A stretch of DNA of 55,716 bases from Nanobdellota archaeon (GCA_030611805.1 JAUWPB010000004.1:1-55716), one strand, 5' to 3'. Shown: positions 7,683-16,489, numbered from the stretch's first letter. Numbers and translations: made by a program. Notes: generated from the sequence alone by a model not told the origin.

Positions 7683-7943
7683 AGTATTTTAGAATTTAAT
7701 CCAATTTAAAAACCTTTTGTTTATGTTACTATTATTAAGTTAGAAAGAACACTTTTTTCCCAACACAAAATAGCAATCGCTACTTTCTCCGATTTTATTC
7801 AACAATTTTGATGATTTATTAAAAAAGGTTTTAACAGGGCTTAAAGAATTCCAGTTTGAGGTGCTGTAGCTCCTCACCTTCCCCTAAATATCATTTTCTT
7901 CTTCAACAAAAAACTTTATTAACTTCTTAATTTTTCATATCCT

Positions 7944-10769
7944 ATGCAAGAACAAAAAGAGGATAAAAACATAGAATTCATCAAATGGTTTTCTGAATTA
8001 AATAAAGATTCTGGAAATATTGTAGGGGGGAAAGGTGCAAACCTTGCTGAAATATATAATCTTGGGATTCCAGTGCCGGCAGGATTTATTGTCACAGCTC
8101 AAGCTTATGAATATTTCATAAAAAAAGCAGGGCTTAAAGAAAAAATAAAAAATCTTCTCGAAAAAATAGATTATCAGGATACAAAACAATTAGAAGAAAT
8201 TACAAAAGAAATTCGTGAACTGATTGTCAACCCAAAATTACCGAAAGAAATAGAAGAAGAGATAAGTGAAGCATATGAAAATTTAGGTGCTAAAGAAATT
8301 GGAGAGGGGACAGCACATGATATTCTTAAGAGTGCTTCAGAGCCAATATTTGTTGCTGTCAGAAGCTCAGCGACGGCAGAAGACCTGGCAGAGGCAAGTT
8401 TTGCAGGACAACAGGATTCTTTTGTAAATGTTAAAGGAGAATATGAGTTGTTAAAACATGTAAAAAAATGCTTTGCTTCATTATATACTGCAAGAGCAAC
8501 ATACTATCGGGATAAAAAAGGATTCAAACATGAACAAGTAAGTTTGGCAGTTGTAGTGCAAAAAATGGTTGACTCTGATAAATCCGGTGTTATTTTTTCA
8601 AAAGACCCTTCGCACAAAAATGATAATATAATAATGGAAGCTGTTTGGGGGTTAGGAGAAGGAATTGTGTCCGGGCAAATTACTCCTGATAAATATGTTG
8701 TTTCAAAAGATTTGGAAATTTTAGACAAGAAAATGTCTGAGAAAAAAATTGCAATAACAAGAGGTTCTGGAGGGGAGAGAAAAATAGTCAAATTAATGGA
8801 GGAAAAATCTAAACACCAGGTTTTGAGAAACCATGAAATAAAAAGACTCACAGAATTTGCAATAAAATTAGAAGAGCATTATCAAAAACCGCAAGATATA
8901 GAATTTGCAATTGAAGGTGGGGAAATTTATATTGTTCAGACAAGACCAATAACAACAATTGAAAAAAGATTTGAAACTTCGAAAGAAATTAAAGGAGAAG
9001 TGATATTGACTGGAATTGCAGCCTCGCCAGGAATTGCTTTTGGGAAAATAAAAATAATAGAAAATTTAGAAGATTTGCATAAGATAAACTCGGGAGATGT
9101 TTTGGTAACAAAAATGACAAATCCGGATATGGTTGTTACAATGCAAAAATCAGTCGCAATTGTGACAGATGAAGGAGGATTAACTGCTCATGCTGCGATA
9201 GTTTCAAGAGAGATGGGGATTCCTGCTATTGTTGGAACCAAAGAAGCAACAACAAAATTAAAAGAAGGAGAAATAATTACTGTGGATGGTTCTACGGGAA
9301 AAATATACAAGGGCAAAATCTCAGAGACAATCAAAAAAGAAATTCTTCCAGTAACTGTTCAAACAAAAACAAAAATAAAGGTCATGGTTGATTTGCCAAA
9401 TTTTGCAGAACGTGCAGCTAAAACAAAAATAAGACAAGCTGGTTTAGTAAGGATGGAAGGGATAATCTCAGAATCAGGAAAACACCCTGATTACTTTTTA
9501 AAACAAAACAAAATTAATGAATATGAAGAAATAATTTTTAAAGGAGTTGAAAAAATATCGCAATATTTTGATGAACTTTGGGTTAGAACGTCTGATATTA
9601 GAAGTGACGAATTTCAAAATTTAAAGGGGGCTCCTAAAGAAAAAGAAGCCAACCCGATGTTAGGAATGCATGGAATAAGATATGGAATTAAAAATCCAGA
9701 AGTGTTAAAAGCAGAACTCAAGGCATTAAAAAGGATTGCAGAGGAAGGAAAGGTAATTGGGTTGTTGTTGCCTCAAATAATTTCCGTAGAAGAAGTTCAA
9801 AAAGTTAAAGAATTTTTAAAAGAAATAAATTTCATTAAAGTAAAAGTGGGAGTAATGGTTGAAACACCTTCGGCAGTTCAGTTGATAAGAGAGTTATGCG
9901 AGGAAGGGCTGGATTTTATTTCTTTTGGCACTAATGATTTGACCCAATATATTTTGGCGATAGACAGAGGAAATGAGCAAGTCCAGCATCTTTATAATGA
10001 AATGCATCCGGCAATATTACATCAATTAGAATATGTAATTAGAGTTTGCAAAAGAAACAATGTTGAAACAAGCATTTGTGGACAAGCAGGAAGCAAAAAA
10101 GAGATGGTCAAATTTTTAGTTGAAAAAGGTATTGATAGCATAAGTGTAAATGCTGATGTCGCAAGTGAAATAGCAAATTATGTTTTAGAAATTGAAAAAG
10201 AACAGGTAAGAGGTACAGACAAAGAACCTCGGCAGTACCAACCAGAAAAGAAAAAAGAATATGAAGAATTTGTAAAACCTCAAGGAGAGGTGAGAATATC
10301 TAACCAAGTAGATTCAGAGGAGAATGTTGAAGAAGGTTTAGGCAACTTTGCAGAAACAAAAAAGGCAAAGTTGAATCCTGAAAAAGCAACAGAAGATTTC
10401 AGGAGAGAACAACCAAATTATCCAAAGTTCTCTTTAGAAGATGTTAAAGAAATTGTTGAAGAGGTTATTGAAGATAAAAGAGGGGAGGTTCCAATAATTC
10501 CAGGAGTAGAGAACTTTCAGCAGTTTAAAGAAGATGATGGATTAGTGAGTAGTGAAGAGTCAGGAGTAGGTAGTCAAGAAGAAGAACCAAGAACTACAAA
10601 CCAAGAACTACCAACCAAGATAGTAAGTAATGAAGAAGAAGTACTGCAAACTAACAACCAAGAACTACCGACTAATAACCACGAACTGCAAACTAATCCA
10701 GAAGAGGAATTTGACCATGAGCCAGAATTCAAAGAAAAACAAGATGATAAGATTTTAGATATTTTTTGA
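7944..10769 (+). CDS. ppsA: Phosphoenolpyruvate synthase with long acidic C-terminal extension
   Basis: PpsA converts pyruvate, ATP and water to PEP, AMP and phosphate at the start of gluconeogenesis. Residues 1-340 form the ATP/pyruvate-binding domain (GGKGANLAEIYNLGIPVPAG; VRSSATAEDLAEASFAGQQ; TRPITT). The swivelling phosphohistidine domain has the catalytic His in GGLTAHAAIVSREMGIPAIV near residue 416, and the TIM barrel carries RTSDIRSDEF, FGTNDLTQY and the catalytic Cys in SICGQAGS near 711. The conserved enzyme ends near residue 750. A further 190 residues are acidic and low in complexity, and include repeated NQELPT-type peptides encoded by a DNA repeat found elsewhere in the window. 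The start ATG follows a T-rich region without an obvious SD. Confidence 0.95.
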   Translation: MQEQKEDKNIEFIKWFSELNKDSGNIVGGKGANLAEIYNLGIPVPAGFIVTAQAYEYFIKKAGLKEKIKNLLEKIDYQDTKQLEEITKEIRELIVNPKLPKEIEEEISEAYENLGAKEIGEGTAHDILKSASEPIFVAVRSSATAEDLAEASFAGQQDSFVNVKGEYELLKHVKKCFASLYTARATYYRDKKGFKHEQVSLAVVVQKMVDSDKSGVIFSKDPSHKNDNIIMEAVWGLGEGIVSGQITPDKYVVSKDLEILDKKMSEKKIAITRGSGGERKIVKLMEEKSKHQVLRNHEIKRLTEFAIKLEEHYQKPQDIEFAIEGGEIYIVQTRPITTIEKRFETSKEIKGEVILTGIAASPGIAFGKIKIIENLEDLHKINSGDVLVTKMTNPDMVVTMQKSVAIVTDEGGLTAHAAIVSREMGIPAIVGTKEATTKLKEGEIITVDGSTGKIYKGKISETIKKEILPVTVQTKTKIKVMVDLPNFAERAAKTKIRQAGLVRMEGIISESGKHPDYFLKQNKINEYEEIIFKGVEKISQYFDELWVRTSDIRSDEFQNLKGAPKEKEANPMLGMHGIRYGIKNPEVLKAELKALKRIAEEGKVIGLLLPQIISVEEVQKVKEFLKEINFIKVKVGVMVETPSAVQLIRELCEEGLDFISFGTNDLTQYILAIDRGNEQVQHLYNEMHPAILHQLEYVIRVCKRNNVETSICGQAGSKKEMVKFLVEKGIDSISVNADVASEIANYVLEIEKEQVRGTDKEPRQYQPEKKKEYEEFVKPQGEVRISNQVDSEENVEEGLGNFAETKKAKLNPEKATEDFRREQPNYPKFSLEDVKEIVEEVIEDKRGEVPIIPGVENFQQFKEDDGLVSSEESGVGSQEEEPRTTNQELPTKIVSNEEEVLQTNNQELPTNNHELQTNPEEEFDHEPEFKEKQDDKILDIF
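10540..10700 (+). repeat. Dispersed repeat copy inside the ppsA 3' end
   Basis: The segment contains GTGAGTAGTGAAGAG, then ACTACAAACCAAGAACTA (10593-10610), then a variant AACTAACAACCAAGAACTA (10649-10667) and further CAAACTAA units. The same ordered elements occur on the minus strand at 49930-50023 and 50585-50700. Here the repeat is read in frame as TTNQELPT and QTNNQELPTNNHELQ. Confidence 0.75.
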
Positions 10770-10804
10770 AATAGTTTTATAAACATGAAAACCCTATATA
10801 AAAC

Positions 10805-11356
10805 ATGGTAAAAAAAGCAATGGCAACAAAAAAAAAGAGTGTTGTGAAATCTAAAATTTCTAAAAGCAAAATTCACAAATTACCAATTACACAAACTTCT
10901 AATGAAGTAAAAGTAGAAAAAATATTAGTAGAGAATTTTGTCTCCTTACAAAAAGTTATGACAAACTTGTCTGTAAAATTTGATAATCTTACTAATCAAA
11001 TATCGAAGTTATTAGAGTTATTTGAGATATCTGCTAAGGCATTGGCTGAAAAAGAATTTGATTTGGGGAAAGGCGATAAAGATAATAAAAAGATAATTGA
11101 AAAAATAGATAATTTGGCTGAGCAAAATAAAATAATTGCAAAGGGCCTGACTTTATTGCATGAACCTGGTTTTGGGCAAGCACCTCCTGTTCCTGTTCAA
11201 AGACCAATCCAAATTCAAAAACCGATTCAACCTCCAATGCTAAAACCAGAACAAAGTTCAGGACAAGCCATAAATATTGAAGAGTATCAAAAATCAATTT
11301 CTTCTGCATCTGCAGATTCTAAACCTTCAAAATTTAAACCCCTGCCAAAAAATTAA
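10805..11356 (+). CDS. Basic/coiled-coil/proline-rich hypothetical protein
   Basis: The 183-residue product has a Lys-rich head (MVKKAMATKKKSVVKSKISK), a long heptad-like coiled coil (residues 45-125, with NLSVKFDNLTNQISKLLELF) and a Pro/Gln-rich tail (VPVQRPIQIQKPIQPPMLK). The translation could also begin at the second Met (MATKKK). It follows ppsA by 35 bases and precedes the ATPase-NTD-like gene by two bases, suggesting an operon. The architecture suggests a scaffold or DNA-associated protein; function unknown. Confidence 0.7.
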   Translation: MVKKAMATKKKSVVKSKISKSKIHKLPITQTSNEVKVEKILVENFVSLQKVMTNLSVKFDNLTNQISKLLELFEISAKALAEKEFDLGKGDKDNKKIIEKIDNLAEQNKIIAKGLTLLHEPGFGQAPPVPVQRPIQIQKPIQPPMLKPEQSSGQAINIEEYQKSISSASADSKPSKFKPLPKN

Positions 11357-11358
11357 AA

Positions 11359-12048
11359 ATGTCTCCTCAAACTTCAAAATCAGTTTTGAGAGGAGGGCAC
11401 AGGAAGTTTGGTTCTTCTGCATTTAGAGCATTTTTTCTATTGCAATTTACAAGAGAATTAATTAAACAATCAGGACCAACAGATGTTTTTGAATTAGAAA
11501 ATATCTTGAAAAAAGAAGATAAAGAATTGCCCCAGATTATTAAAAAGAAAATTCATGAAAAAAAAAAATTATCTCTTATTACAAAAAGAGAGGTTATTTT
11601 TCAAGGAGAATCAGATCTAAATCAAATTCAAAGACCTCTGATGCAGAGGAGAAGTTTTCCTCGTGTCCTGAGAATTCCTGAGCCAAAACTTCCTCCAAGG
11701 TTTCAATATCTAAGACCAACTCCAACTAGTGTGCAGATAGATTTAAACAAATTAAATCCATTGATAAAAGACCCCATGGTAAACTCAATAGAGTGTAATG
11801 GAGCAGATGAGAATATTGTGGTTAAAGGAAATATGGGGGCAAAAAAGACAGATATAATTTTGGATAAACAAGAGATAAATGATGTAATAAAAAGATTTTC
11901 AGAGGGAACAAAAATTCCGATTCAAGAAGGAATATTTAAAGTAGCCATAGGAAAATTAATTCTTTCAGCAATAATTTCTGATGTAATCAGTTCAAAATTT
12001 ATAATAAAAAAAATGAAGTATGCTCCAAGAGAAGTTTTTGGGAGATGA
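11359..12048 (+). CDS. Protein with a stand-alone domain like the N-terminus of type II/IV secretion ATPases
   Basis: The 229-residue product has a basic N-terminal region (MSPQTSKSVLRGGHRKFGSS) and a C-terminal domain beginning LNPLIKDPMVNSIECNGADE. That stretch parallels PLLRDYFVEDIECNGSNSPV in the pilus ATPase encoded at 44937-46490, and the order of later elements (TDIIL..., KFIIKKM versus TNLVF..., TFTIRKF) also agrees. There is no Walker A or B motif, so it cannot hydrolyse ATP in the known way. It may bind a partner ATPase or act as a decoy or assembly factor. This relationship is by eye. Confidence 0.65.
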   Translation: MSPQTSKSVLRGGHRKFGSSAFRAFFLLQFTRELIKQSGPTDVFELENILKKEDKELPQIIKKKIHEKKKLSLITKREVIFQGESDLNQIQRPLMQRRSFPRVLRIPEPKLPPRFQYLRPTPTSVQIDLNKLNPLIKDPMVNSIECNGADENIVVKGNMGAKKTDIILDKQEINDVIKRFSEGTKIPIQEGIFKVAIGKLILSAIISDVISSKFIIKKMKYAPREVFGR

Positions 12049-12072
12049 ATTTTAAATAATAAATAATTTAAC

Positions 12073-12354
12073 ATGAAAAACACAATCTCAAATCAAAAAA
12101 TAACTAAGTATCATAATTTAACCAGCAAGGCGTTGAAGATTGCAAAAAAATCAATTGCCCAAGGAAAAGAAAATTATGCAAAAGAAATAATTGAAATGGT
12201 TGAGAATTATCTTTCAGATGCAAAACATTTTGAGGAGAAACAGGATTTTGTGAATTCATTTGCTGCGATTAATTATGCTCATGGGTGGCTTGATGCTGGT
12301 GTTCGGTTAGATGTTTTTGATGTAAAGGATAATAAACTATTTACTATTAAATAG
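12073..12354 (+). CDS. DUF357 family protein
   Basis: The 93-residue helical protein ends with the family's conserved stretch: YLSDAKHFEEKQDFVNSFAA followed by INYAHGWLDAGVRLD. DUF357 proteins are conserved in archaea, with an uncharacterised helical fold. It lies 24 bases after the preceding gene on the same strand, consistent with the ppsA-to-pyrH run. Confidence 0.88.
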   Translation: MKNTISNQKITKYHNLTSKALKIAKKSIAQGKENYAKEIIEMVENYLSDAKHFEEKQDFVNSFAAINYAHGWLDAGVRLDVFDVKDNKLFTIK

Positions 12355-12402
12355 ATTTTTTATAATACAAAATCTTAAATAAGCAGGGGTTTTAAAGAAA
12401 TC

Positions 12403-13002
12403 ATGTCAAGAGATTCTTATCCATTTTCAATTCTTGAAGATCCAGAATTCCGGGAAGATTTTGGACAATGTGTTTATGAGTTTGTTCAAGCATCGAGGGC
12501 AAGAGATAAAAAAGTTAAAGAGGATGCTGAAATATCCCAAAAAAAATATGGAATAAAATATTGTCCTTTTCATAGACTTGGTTTAATAGGAGAGGTTGAG
12601 CCTGATGTCGCAACAATTGAATTTTATAGGCAAAATTATAAATTTACAAGTGTTGAATGTGCTACTGACACATTATGTCATAGTAATATTAGTTTTGATA
12701 AAGGATTAATAGAAAAAATCAAAAGCGAAGAACAATTAATTGAGATGCAAACAGAAGATTTTACAAGATGTGTCACTTGTGGAAGTGATAAAGGAAGAAC
12801 ATATTTTACAGGATTTCATATTTCAATTAGTAGGATTGGAAACAGAAAAGGTAAAGCTATTAAATTAGAACACAGAGGGATATTTTTAGGTAAAGAGAAA
12901 TTATATCTTTTTGAAAGACCTTGTCATACATATCTGGTTGCAAATTTTGGCGGATTAAATTTAAAGACAAAAAAGTTTTCAGAACAAAAACTAAAATTAT
13001 AA
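12403..13002 (+). CDS. Hypothetical cysteine-containing protein
   Basis: The 199-residue product starts MSRDSYPFSILEDPEFREDF. Cys/His pairs (KYCPFH near residue 53, CVTCG near 123, PCHTY near 174) could form one or two metal sites. No family is recognised. It lies between the DUF357 gene and pyrH, each within about 50 bases on the same strand. An upstream AATCTTAAATAAG (12370-12382) may be a TATA element. Confidence 0.65.
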   Translation: MSRDSYPFSILEDPEFREDFGQCVYEFVQASRARDKKVKEDAEISQKKYGIKYCPFHRLGLIGEVEPDVATIEFYRQNYKFTSVECATDTLCHSNISFDKGLIEKIKSEEQLIEMQTEDFTRCVTCGSDKGRTYFTGFHISISRIGNRKGKAIKLEHRGIFLGKEKLYLFERPCHTYLVANFGGLNLKTKKFSEQKLKL

Positions 13003-13026
13003 AAACTAATTTCTCTTCTTCTCTTT

Positions 13027-13716
13027 ATGAAAAAGAAAGTGATTGTTTTAAGTTTAGGAGGGAGTTTGATTATTCCAAATGAAATTAATATTAAATTCCT
13101 TAAGGAGTTTAAAAAAATAATTCTAAAGAATTCAAAAAAATACAAATTCATTGTTGTTTGTGGAGGAGGAAGTGTTGCGAGAAAATATATTTCTGGATTA
13201 AAAGATTTAAACATAAATGAAAAACTTCAGAGTTTTGCAGGAATTTCAGTAACAAGAATGAATGCAAGATTTATGAATTATATTTTTAATATAAATCCTG
13301 AAAAAGGGATGCCCCACAAAATCAAAGTTTTAAAAAAGTATATTAAAAAACAAGATGTAGTTTTTTGCGGAGCACTGGAATATAAACCAGACCAGACATC
13401 TGATTCAACATCAGCAGAAATTGCAACATACTTTAAAACAAATTTTATTAATCTTACAAATGTTCAGGGTTTGTATGACAAGAATCCTGTTAAATATAAA
13501 AATGCAAAGTTTATTTCAAAAATTTCCTGGAAAGATTTTGACAAGATGGCAAATAAAATAAAGTTCAAACCAGGACAGCATTTTGTTTTAGACCAGACAG
13601 CTTCAAAGATAATTCTCAAAAATAAAATTACAACTTATATTATAGGAAAAAACCTAAAGCAGCTTGATAATATTTTAAATAATAAAAAGTTTATAGGGAC
13701 AAGGATTAAAGATTAA
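13027..13716 (+). CDS. pyrH: UMP kinase, archaeal type
   Basis: This amino-acid-kinase-fold enzyme phosphorylates UMP to UDP. The 229-residue length matches the short archaeal form. Motifs include VLSLGGSLIIP (nucleotide-binding Lys/Gly loop, residues 7-17), VVCGGGSVARKY (43-54), DQTSDSTSAEIA (116-127) and NVQGLYDKNP (139-148). The start ATG follows a T/C-rich leader. The last 4 bases overlap the end of the convergent zinc-binding gene. Confidence 0.95.
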   Translation: MKKKVIVLSLGGSLIIPNEINIKFLKEFKKIILKNSKKYKFIVVCGGGSVARKYISGLKDLNINEKLQSFAGISVTRMNARFMNYIFNINPEKGMPHKIKVLKKYIKKQDVVFCGALEYKPDQTSDSTSAEIATYFKTNFINLTNVQGLYDKNPVKYKNAKFISKISWKDFDKMANKIKFKPGQHFVLDQTASKIILKNKITTYIIGKNLKQLDNILNNKKFIGTRIKD

Positions 13717-14027
13717 TTTATTGTTCTTGGGTTTTCCCCAACATATTCAGAACGACCATCACAATCAGGGCAAATATTATCTATTAAATATCCTTTACGT
13801 GTTGGAGCCGTACACATTTTACATCGTTTAGAATCGCCACTTAATAACAATGCAATATCATCTGTCATAGGATTCCCAATTCCAAATCGTGATTCAGAGT
13901 ATTTGTTATAAGGTTTATAAGGATACATTTCCCTAGCTTCTGTTTCTGTTAAAGATGTCCTCACAACAGTAACTTCCTTTCTTTCTTCTCCAATAATTCT
14001 TTTTTCAATTTTATCTATTAATTCCAT
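13713..14027 (-). CDS. Hypothetical zinc-binding protein
   Basis: The 104-residue product begins MELIDKIEKRIIGEERKEVT and has a zinc ribbon near its C-terminus (CKMCTAPTRKG ... NICPDCDG). It is convergent with pyrH, overlapping it by 4 bases, and divergent from the RNase P gene. A/T-rich sequence at 14040-14060 may hold its promoter. No named family is recognised. Confidence 0.65.
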   Translation of the reverse strand: MELIDKIEKRIIGEERKEVTVVRTSLTETEAREMYPYKPYNKYSESRFGIGNPMTDDIALLLSGDSKRCKMCTAPTRKGYLIDNICPDCDGRSEYVGENPRTIN

Positions 14028-14104
14028 AATTTTATTGGATGTTTAATCTTTATAATAATTATTGTTCTCTGGGACATACAACATCTAACATAGTGCGAAC
14101 TAAA

Positions 14105-14113
14105 TTTTATAAA
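14105..14113 (+). promoter_or_regulatory. TATA box of rnp3
   Basis: TTTTATAAA lies with its centre about 26 bases upstream of the ATG at 14135. This is the spacing for a leaderless archaeal message, and it decides the start chosen for rnp3. Confidence 0.65.
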
Positions 14114-14134
14114 CCTTTATTACCTTTTAATACA

Positions 14135-14581
14135 ATGATAATTCAGGGAAATAATTTTAACAAAATAAGAAAAGAAATAAAAGAAGCGGAGGTAAACAAT
14201 AAAAAAATAATTTTTGCTTCAGATAATGATGAATTAAACAGAAAAGTTCTTGAGAAAGAATCAATTGATATTTTACTTTTAAGTCAATCAAAAAGAAAAG
14301 ATTTCTTAAAACAAAGAAATTCCGGATTAAATCATGTTCTCGCAAAAATAGCAAAGAAAAATGATGTTATAATTGGAATAAATCTGGATGAGATAATTGA
14401 AGCAAAATCAAAAACCAAGGCAGAGATTTTAGCGAGAATAAAACAAAATATAAAGTTATGCAATAAGGATAAATTAAAAATGAAATTTTATGGAAAAAGT
14501 AAAAGAGATAATCATGATTTAAAAGCACTGGGATTAGTTTTAGGAATGCCAACTTGGATGGTAAAAAACCTCAATCAATAA
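14135..14581 (+). CDS. rnp3: RNase P protein component 3 (Rpp30 family)
   Basis: The 148-residue product MIIQGNNFNKIRKEIKEAEV... contains the Rpp30 core: IDILLLSQSKRKDFLKQRNS near residue 46, then GLNHVLAKIAKKNDVIIGIN, and the closing ALGLVLGMPTWMV. Rpp30 is a TIM-barrel-like subunit that helps RNase P mature the 5' ends of tRNA. The protein is shorter than most archaeal Rpp30 (about 200 or more residues), as expected in a reduced genome. An in-frame ATG further upstream at 14039 lies before the TATA box and is not used. Confidence 0.88.
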   Translation: MIIQGNNFNKIRKEIKEAEVNNKKIIFASDNDELNRKVLEKESIDILLLSQSKRKDFLKQRNSGLNHVLAKIAKKNDVIIGINLDEIIEAKSKTKAEILARIKQNIKLCNKDKLKMKFYGKSKRDNHDLKALGLVLGMPTWMVKNLNQ

Positions 14582-14589
14582 GCGTTCCG

Positions 14590-14605
14590 TTTGCGATTTC
14601 GCAAA
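14590..14605. other. Small perfect hairpin after rnp3
   Basis: TTTGCGA (14590-14596) and TCGCAAA (14599-14605) form a 7-bp stem just after the rnp3 stop. There is no T tract on the plus strand, so it may be an RNA-processing or stability hairpin rather than a terminator. The GC-richer stretch that follows (to about 14660) encodes nothing I recognise. Confidence 0.4.
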
Positions 14606-14694
14606 GGACAAATTAAATTAACCAATACCGAGCGAGGCTGGGAGCAGAAAAGTTTGTAGGAAACATTTTTAAAGAGTTGAAATAAATAAATTCT

Positions 14695-14769
14695 ATGACA
14701 AGTAAAGATTGTAGTACAATAGAGAATTTCTTTAAGTTTAGCTGTGCTTGTCGAATATTTTGCGCATGA
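14695..14769 (+). CDS. Possible 24-residue leader peptide upstream of the ABC-F gene
   Basis: The short frame MTSKDCSTIENFFKFSCACR..., 24 residues, ends at 14769, 26 bases before the chosen ABC-F start. A TATA-like TTTTTAAAG (14666-14674) lies about 25 bases upstream of its ATG, so the mRNA would begin almost at this codon. It is Cys- and Phe-rich. ABC-F genes in bacteria are often controlled by translated leaders, which makes a regulatory peptide plausible. Equally, it could be an incidental ORF or a remnant of another gene's 5' end. Confidence 0.45.
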   Translation: MTSKDCSTIENFFKFSCACRIFCA

Positions 14770-14776
14770 ATTCTTT

Positions 14777-14795
14777 AATCCCTGAGGGGGGGATT
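14777..14795 (+). promoter_or_regulatory. Hairpin abutting the ABC-F start codon
   Basis: AATCCC (14777-14782) and GGGATT (14790-14795) can pair around the loop TGAGGGG. The stem and loop contain the only Shine-Dalgarno-like G-run (GAGGGGGGG, 14784-14792), and the ATG at 14796 follows directly. Pairing would hide the ribosome site, suggesting translational control together with the upstream ORF. Confidence 0.45.
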
Positions 14796-16433
14796 ATGCA
14801 AAATAGATTAAATTCTTCTACAGACACAATGATTTCTATACAGGATTTATCTAAGGGCTTTGAAAGAGAAAATTTGTTTGAAAATGTTAACTTAGTTATT
14901 CATACAAAAGACAAAATTGCTTTTGTTGGAAAAAACGGTTCTGGAAAGACGACATTTTTTAATTGCTTAGCAGGCAAAGAAAATTTTAATGGAAGGATTC
15001 TTGTTTCTGAAATAAAAATAAGTTTAATGGAGCAAGAACAAAATTTTGCAAATCTAAATAAAACTTTTGAAGAATATCTAAATGAGAAGAAAAAGAAATT
15101 AGAAGGAAGAAAAAAAGATTTAGAAAAAGAAATCGGCAACCCTGAGATTTATGAGGATGAGGAAAAGTTTAATTCTTTAATGGATAAATATAATCTTCTC
15201 TTAACAGACCCTTCTTCTAATGCTGAACAAGAAAGTACAAAGGAAATCCTTAAGGAATTGGGAATTGGTAAGGAATTATTGAACCAAAAAATTAAAAATC
15301 TTAGTGGGGGGCAAAAAACAAAATTAAGATTGGCGGAATGCTTATCTAAAAAAGCAAATCTTTATTTGTTGGATGAACCGACAAACAATCTTGATTTAAT
15401 GACAAGAGAATGGCTTGAAAATTATTTAAATGAAAATACTGAGAACTTAATTGTAATTTCACACGATAGATATTTCTTAAATAAAGTTGTTGGAAAAGTT
15501 TGGGATTTAGAAAATAAACAAATAAAGGAATGGCATTATAGATTTAAAGAATACTTAATTATGAAGAAAAAACATATAGAAAATTTAGAAAGGACATACA
15601 TAGATACTACAAAAAGGAAAAATAAAATGCTTGAATCTGCTAAAGACAAAAGACAATGGGCAATGCAAAAAGGAAGCAGGAAATTAAGAATTTTAGCAGA
15701 CAGACTAGAGAGAGATGCAAAAAAATTAGAAGATGTAGAAAATCCTTTTGACTTTTTAAAAGATATAAATATTAATTTTAATAGCAAGAGTTTGCATAAT
15801 TGCGCGATTTTTAGATTAGAAGAAGTTGAAAAGAAATTTGAAAAAGTGCTATTTAAAGATGTGAATCAGGAAATTAATTTTGGAGAGAAAGTTTGTATTG
15901 TGGGGGCAAATGGAACAGGAAAATCCACTTTCTTAAAAATGTTAATTGGAGGAGTTCAGCCGTCAAAAGGAAATTTGTACAGAAGAAAAGATATTAAAAT
16001 TGGTTACTTTGACCAGGAACTTGAGAATTTAGATAGAGAACAAACAATTATGGACTTTGTTGTTAATGAAACCGGAAAAGATGAATATCAATTAATTTCC
16101 ATTCTTTTAAAATATGGTTTTGAAAAAGAAAGTTTTCAGAAAAAGATAAAGCATCTTTCTGGAGGAGAAAAAGGAAGATTAAATATTTTAAGAATTACTT
16201 TAGAAAAGAATAATATTTTAGTCTTAGACGAACCCACAAATAATTTAGATATTTATCTGATTGAGTCTCTTGAAAAAGCATTAAAGAAATTTGAAGGGAC
16301 AATTGTTTTTGTATCACATGACAGGACATTTGTTGATAAGGTAGCAACAAGAATTTTAGAAATTAAAGGTAGAAAGGTAAAAAGTTTTATGGGGAACTAT
16401 TCTGAGTATGTTAATATTAAGACAATCTACTGA
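14796..16433 (+). CDS. ABC-F family ATPase (ribosome-associated)
   Basis: The protein has two ABC cassettes and no membrane segments, the hallmark of ABC-F translation or antibiotic-protection factors. Cassette 1 has Walker A GKNGSGKTTF, signature LSGGQKTKLRLAE and Walker B LYLLDEPTNNLD; cassette 2 has GANGTGKSTF, LSGGEKGRLN and LVLDEPTNNLD. A charged linker (about residues 230-310, with many Lys and Arg) matches the P-site-tRNA-interacting region. The ATG at 14796 is chosen because a G-rich ribosome site precedes it; a second ATG at 14829 (MISIQDLSKGF) is possible. ABC-F proteins are typically bacterial, so lateral origin is likely. Confidence 0.9.
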   Translation: MQNRLNSSTDTMISIQDLSKGFERENLFENVNLVIHTKDKIAFVGKNGSGKTTFFNCLAGKENFNGRILVSEIKISLMEQEQNFANLNKTFEEYLNEKKKKLEGRKKDLEKEIGNPEIYEDEEKFNSLMDKYNLLLTDPSSNAEQESTKEILKELGIGKELLNQKIKNLSGGQKTKLRLAECLSKKANLYLLDEPTNNLDLMTREWLENYLNENTENLIVISHDRYFLNKVVGKVWDLENKQIKEWHYRFKEYLIMKKKHIENLERTYIDTTKRKNKMLESAKDKRQWAMQKGSRKLRILADRLERDAKKLEDVENPFDFLKDININFNSKSLHNCAIFRLEEVEKKFEKVLFKDVNQEINFGEKVCIVGANGTGKSTFLKMLIGGVQPSKGNLYRRKDIKIGYFDQELENLDREQTIMDFVVNETGKDEYQLISILLKYGFEKESFQKKIKHLSGGEKGRLNILRITLEKNNILVLDEPTNNLDIYLIESLEKALKKFEGTIVFVSHDRTFVDKVATRILEIKGRKVKSFMGNYSEYVNIKTIY

Positions 16434-16489
16434 AAAGACAATCTTCCTAATACACAATCTTTTTAATCTCTTCTAACTAACCATTTGTC

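Noticed and set aside
7858-7886. Short GAGG...CCTC hairpin upstream of ppsA as a riboswitch
   Set aside because: The stem is short with a mismatch, lies about 60 bases from the start and resembles no known riboswitch.
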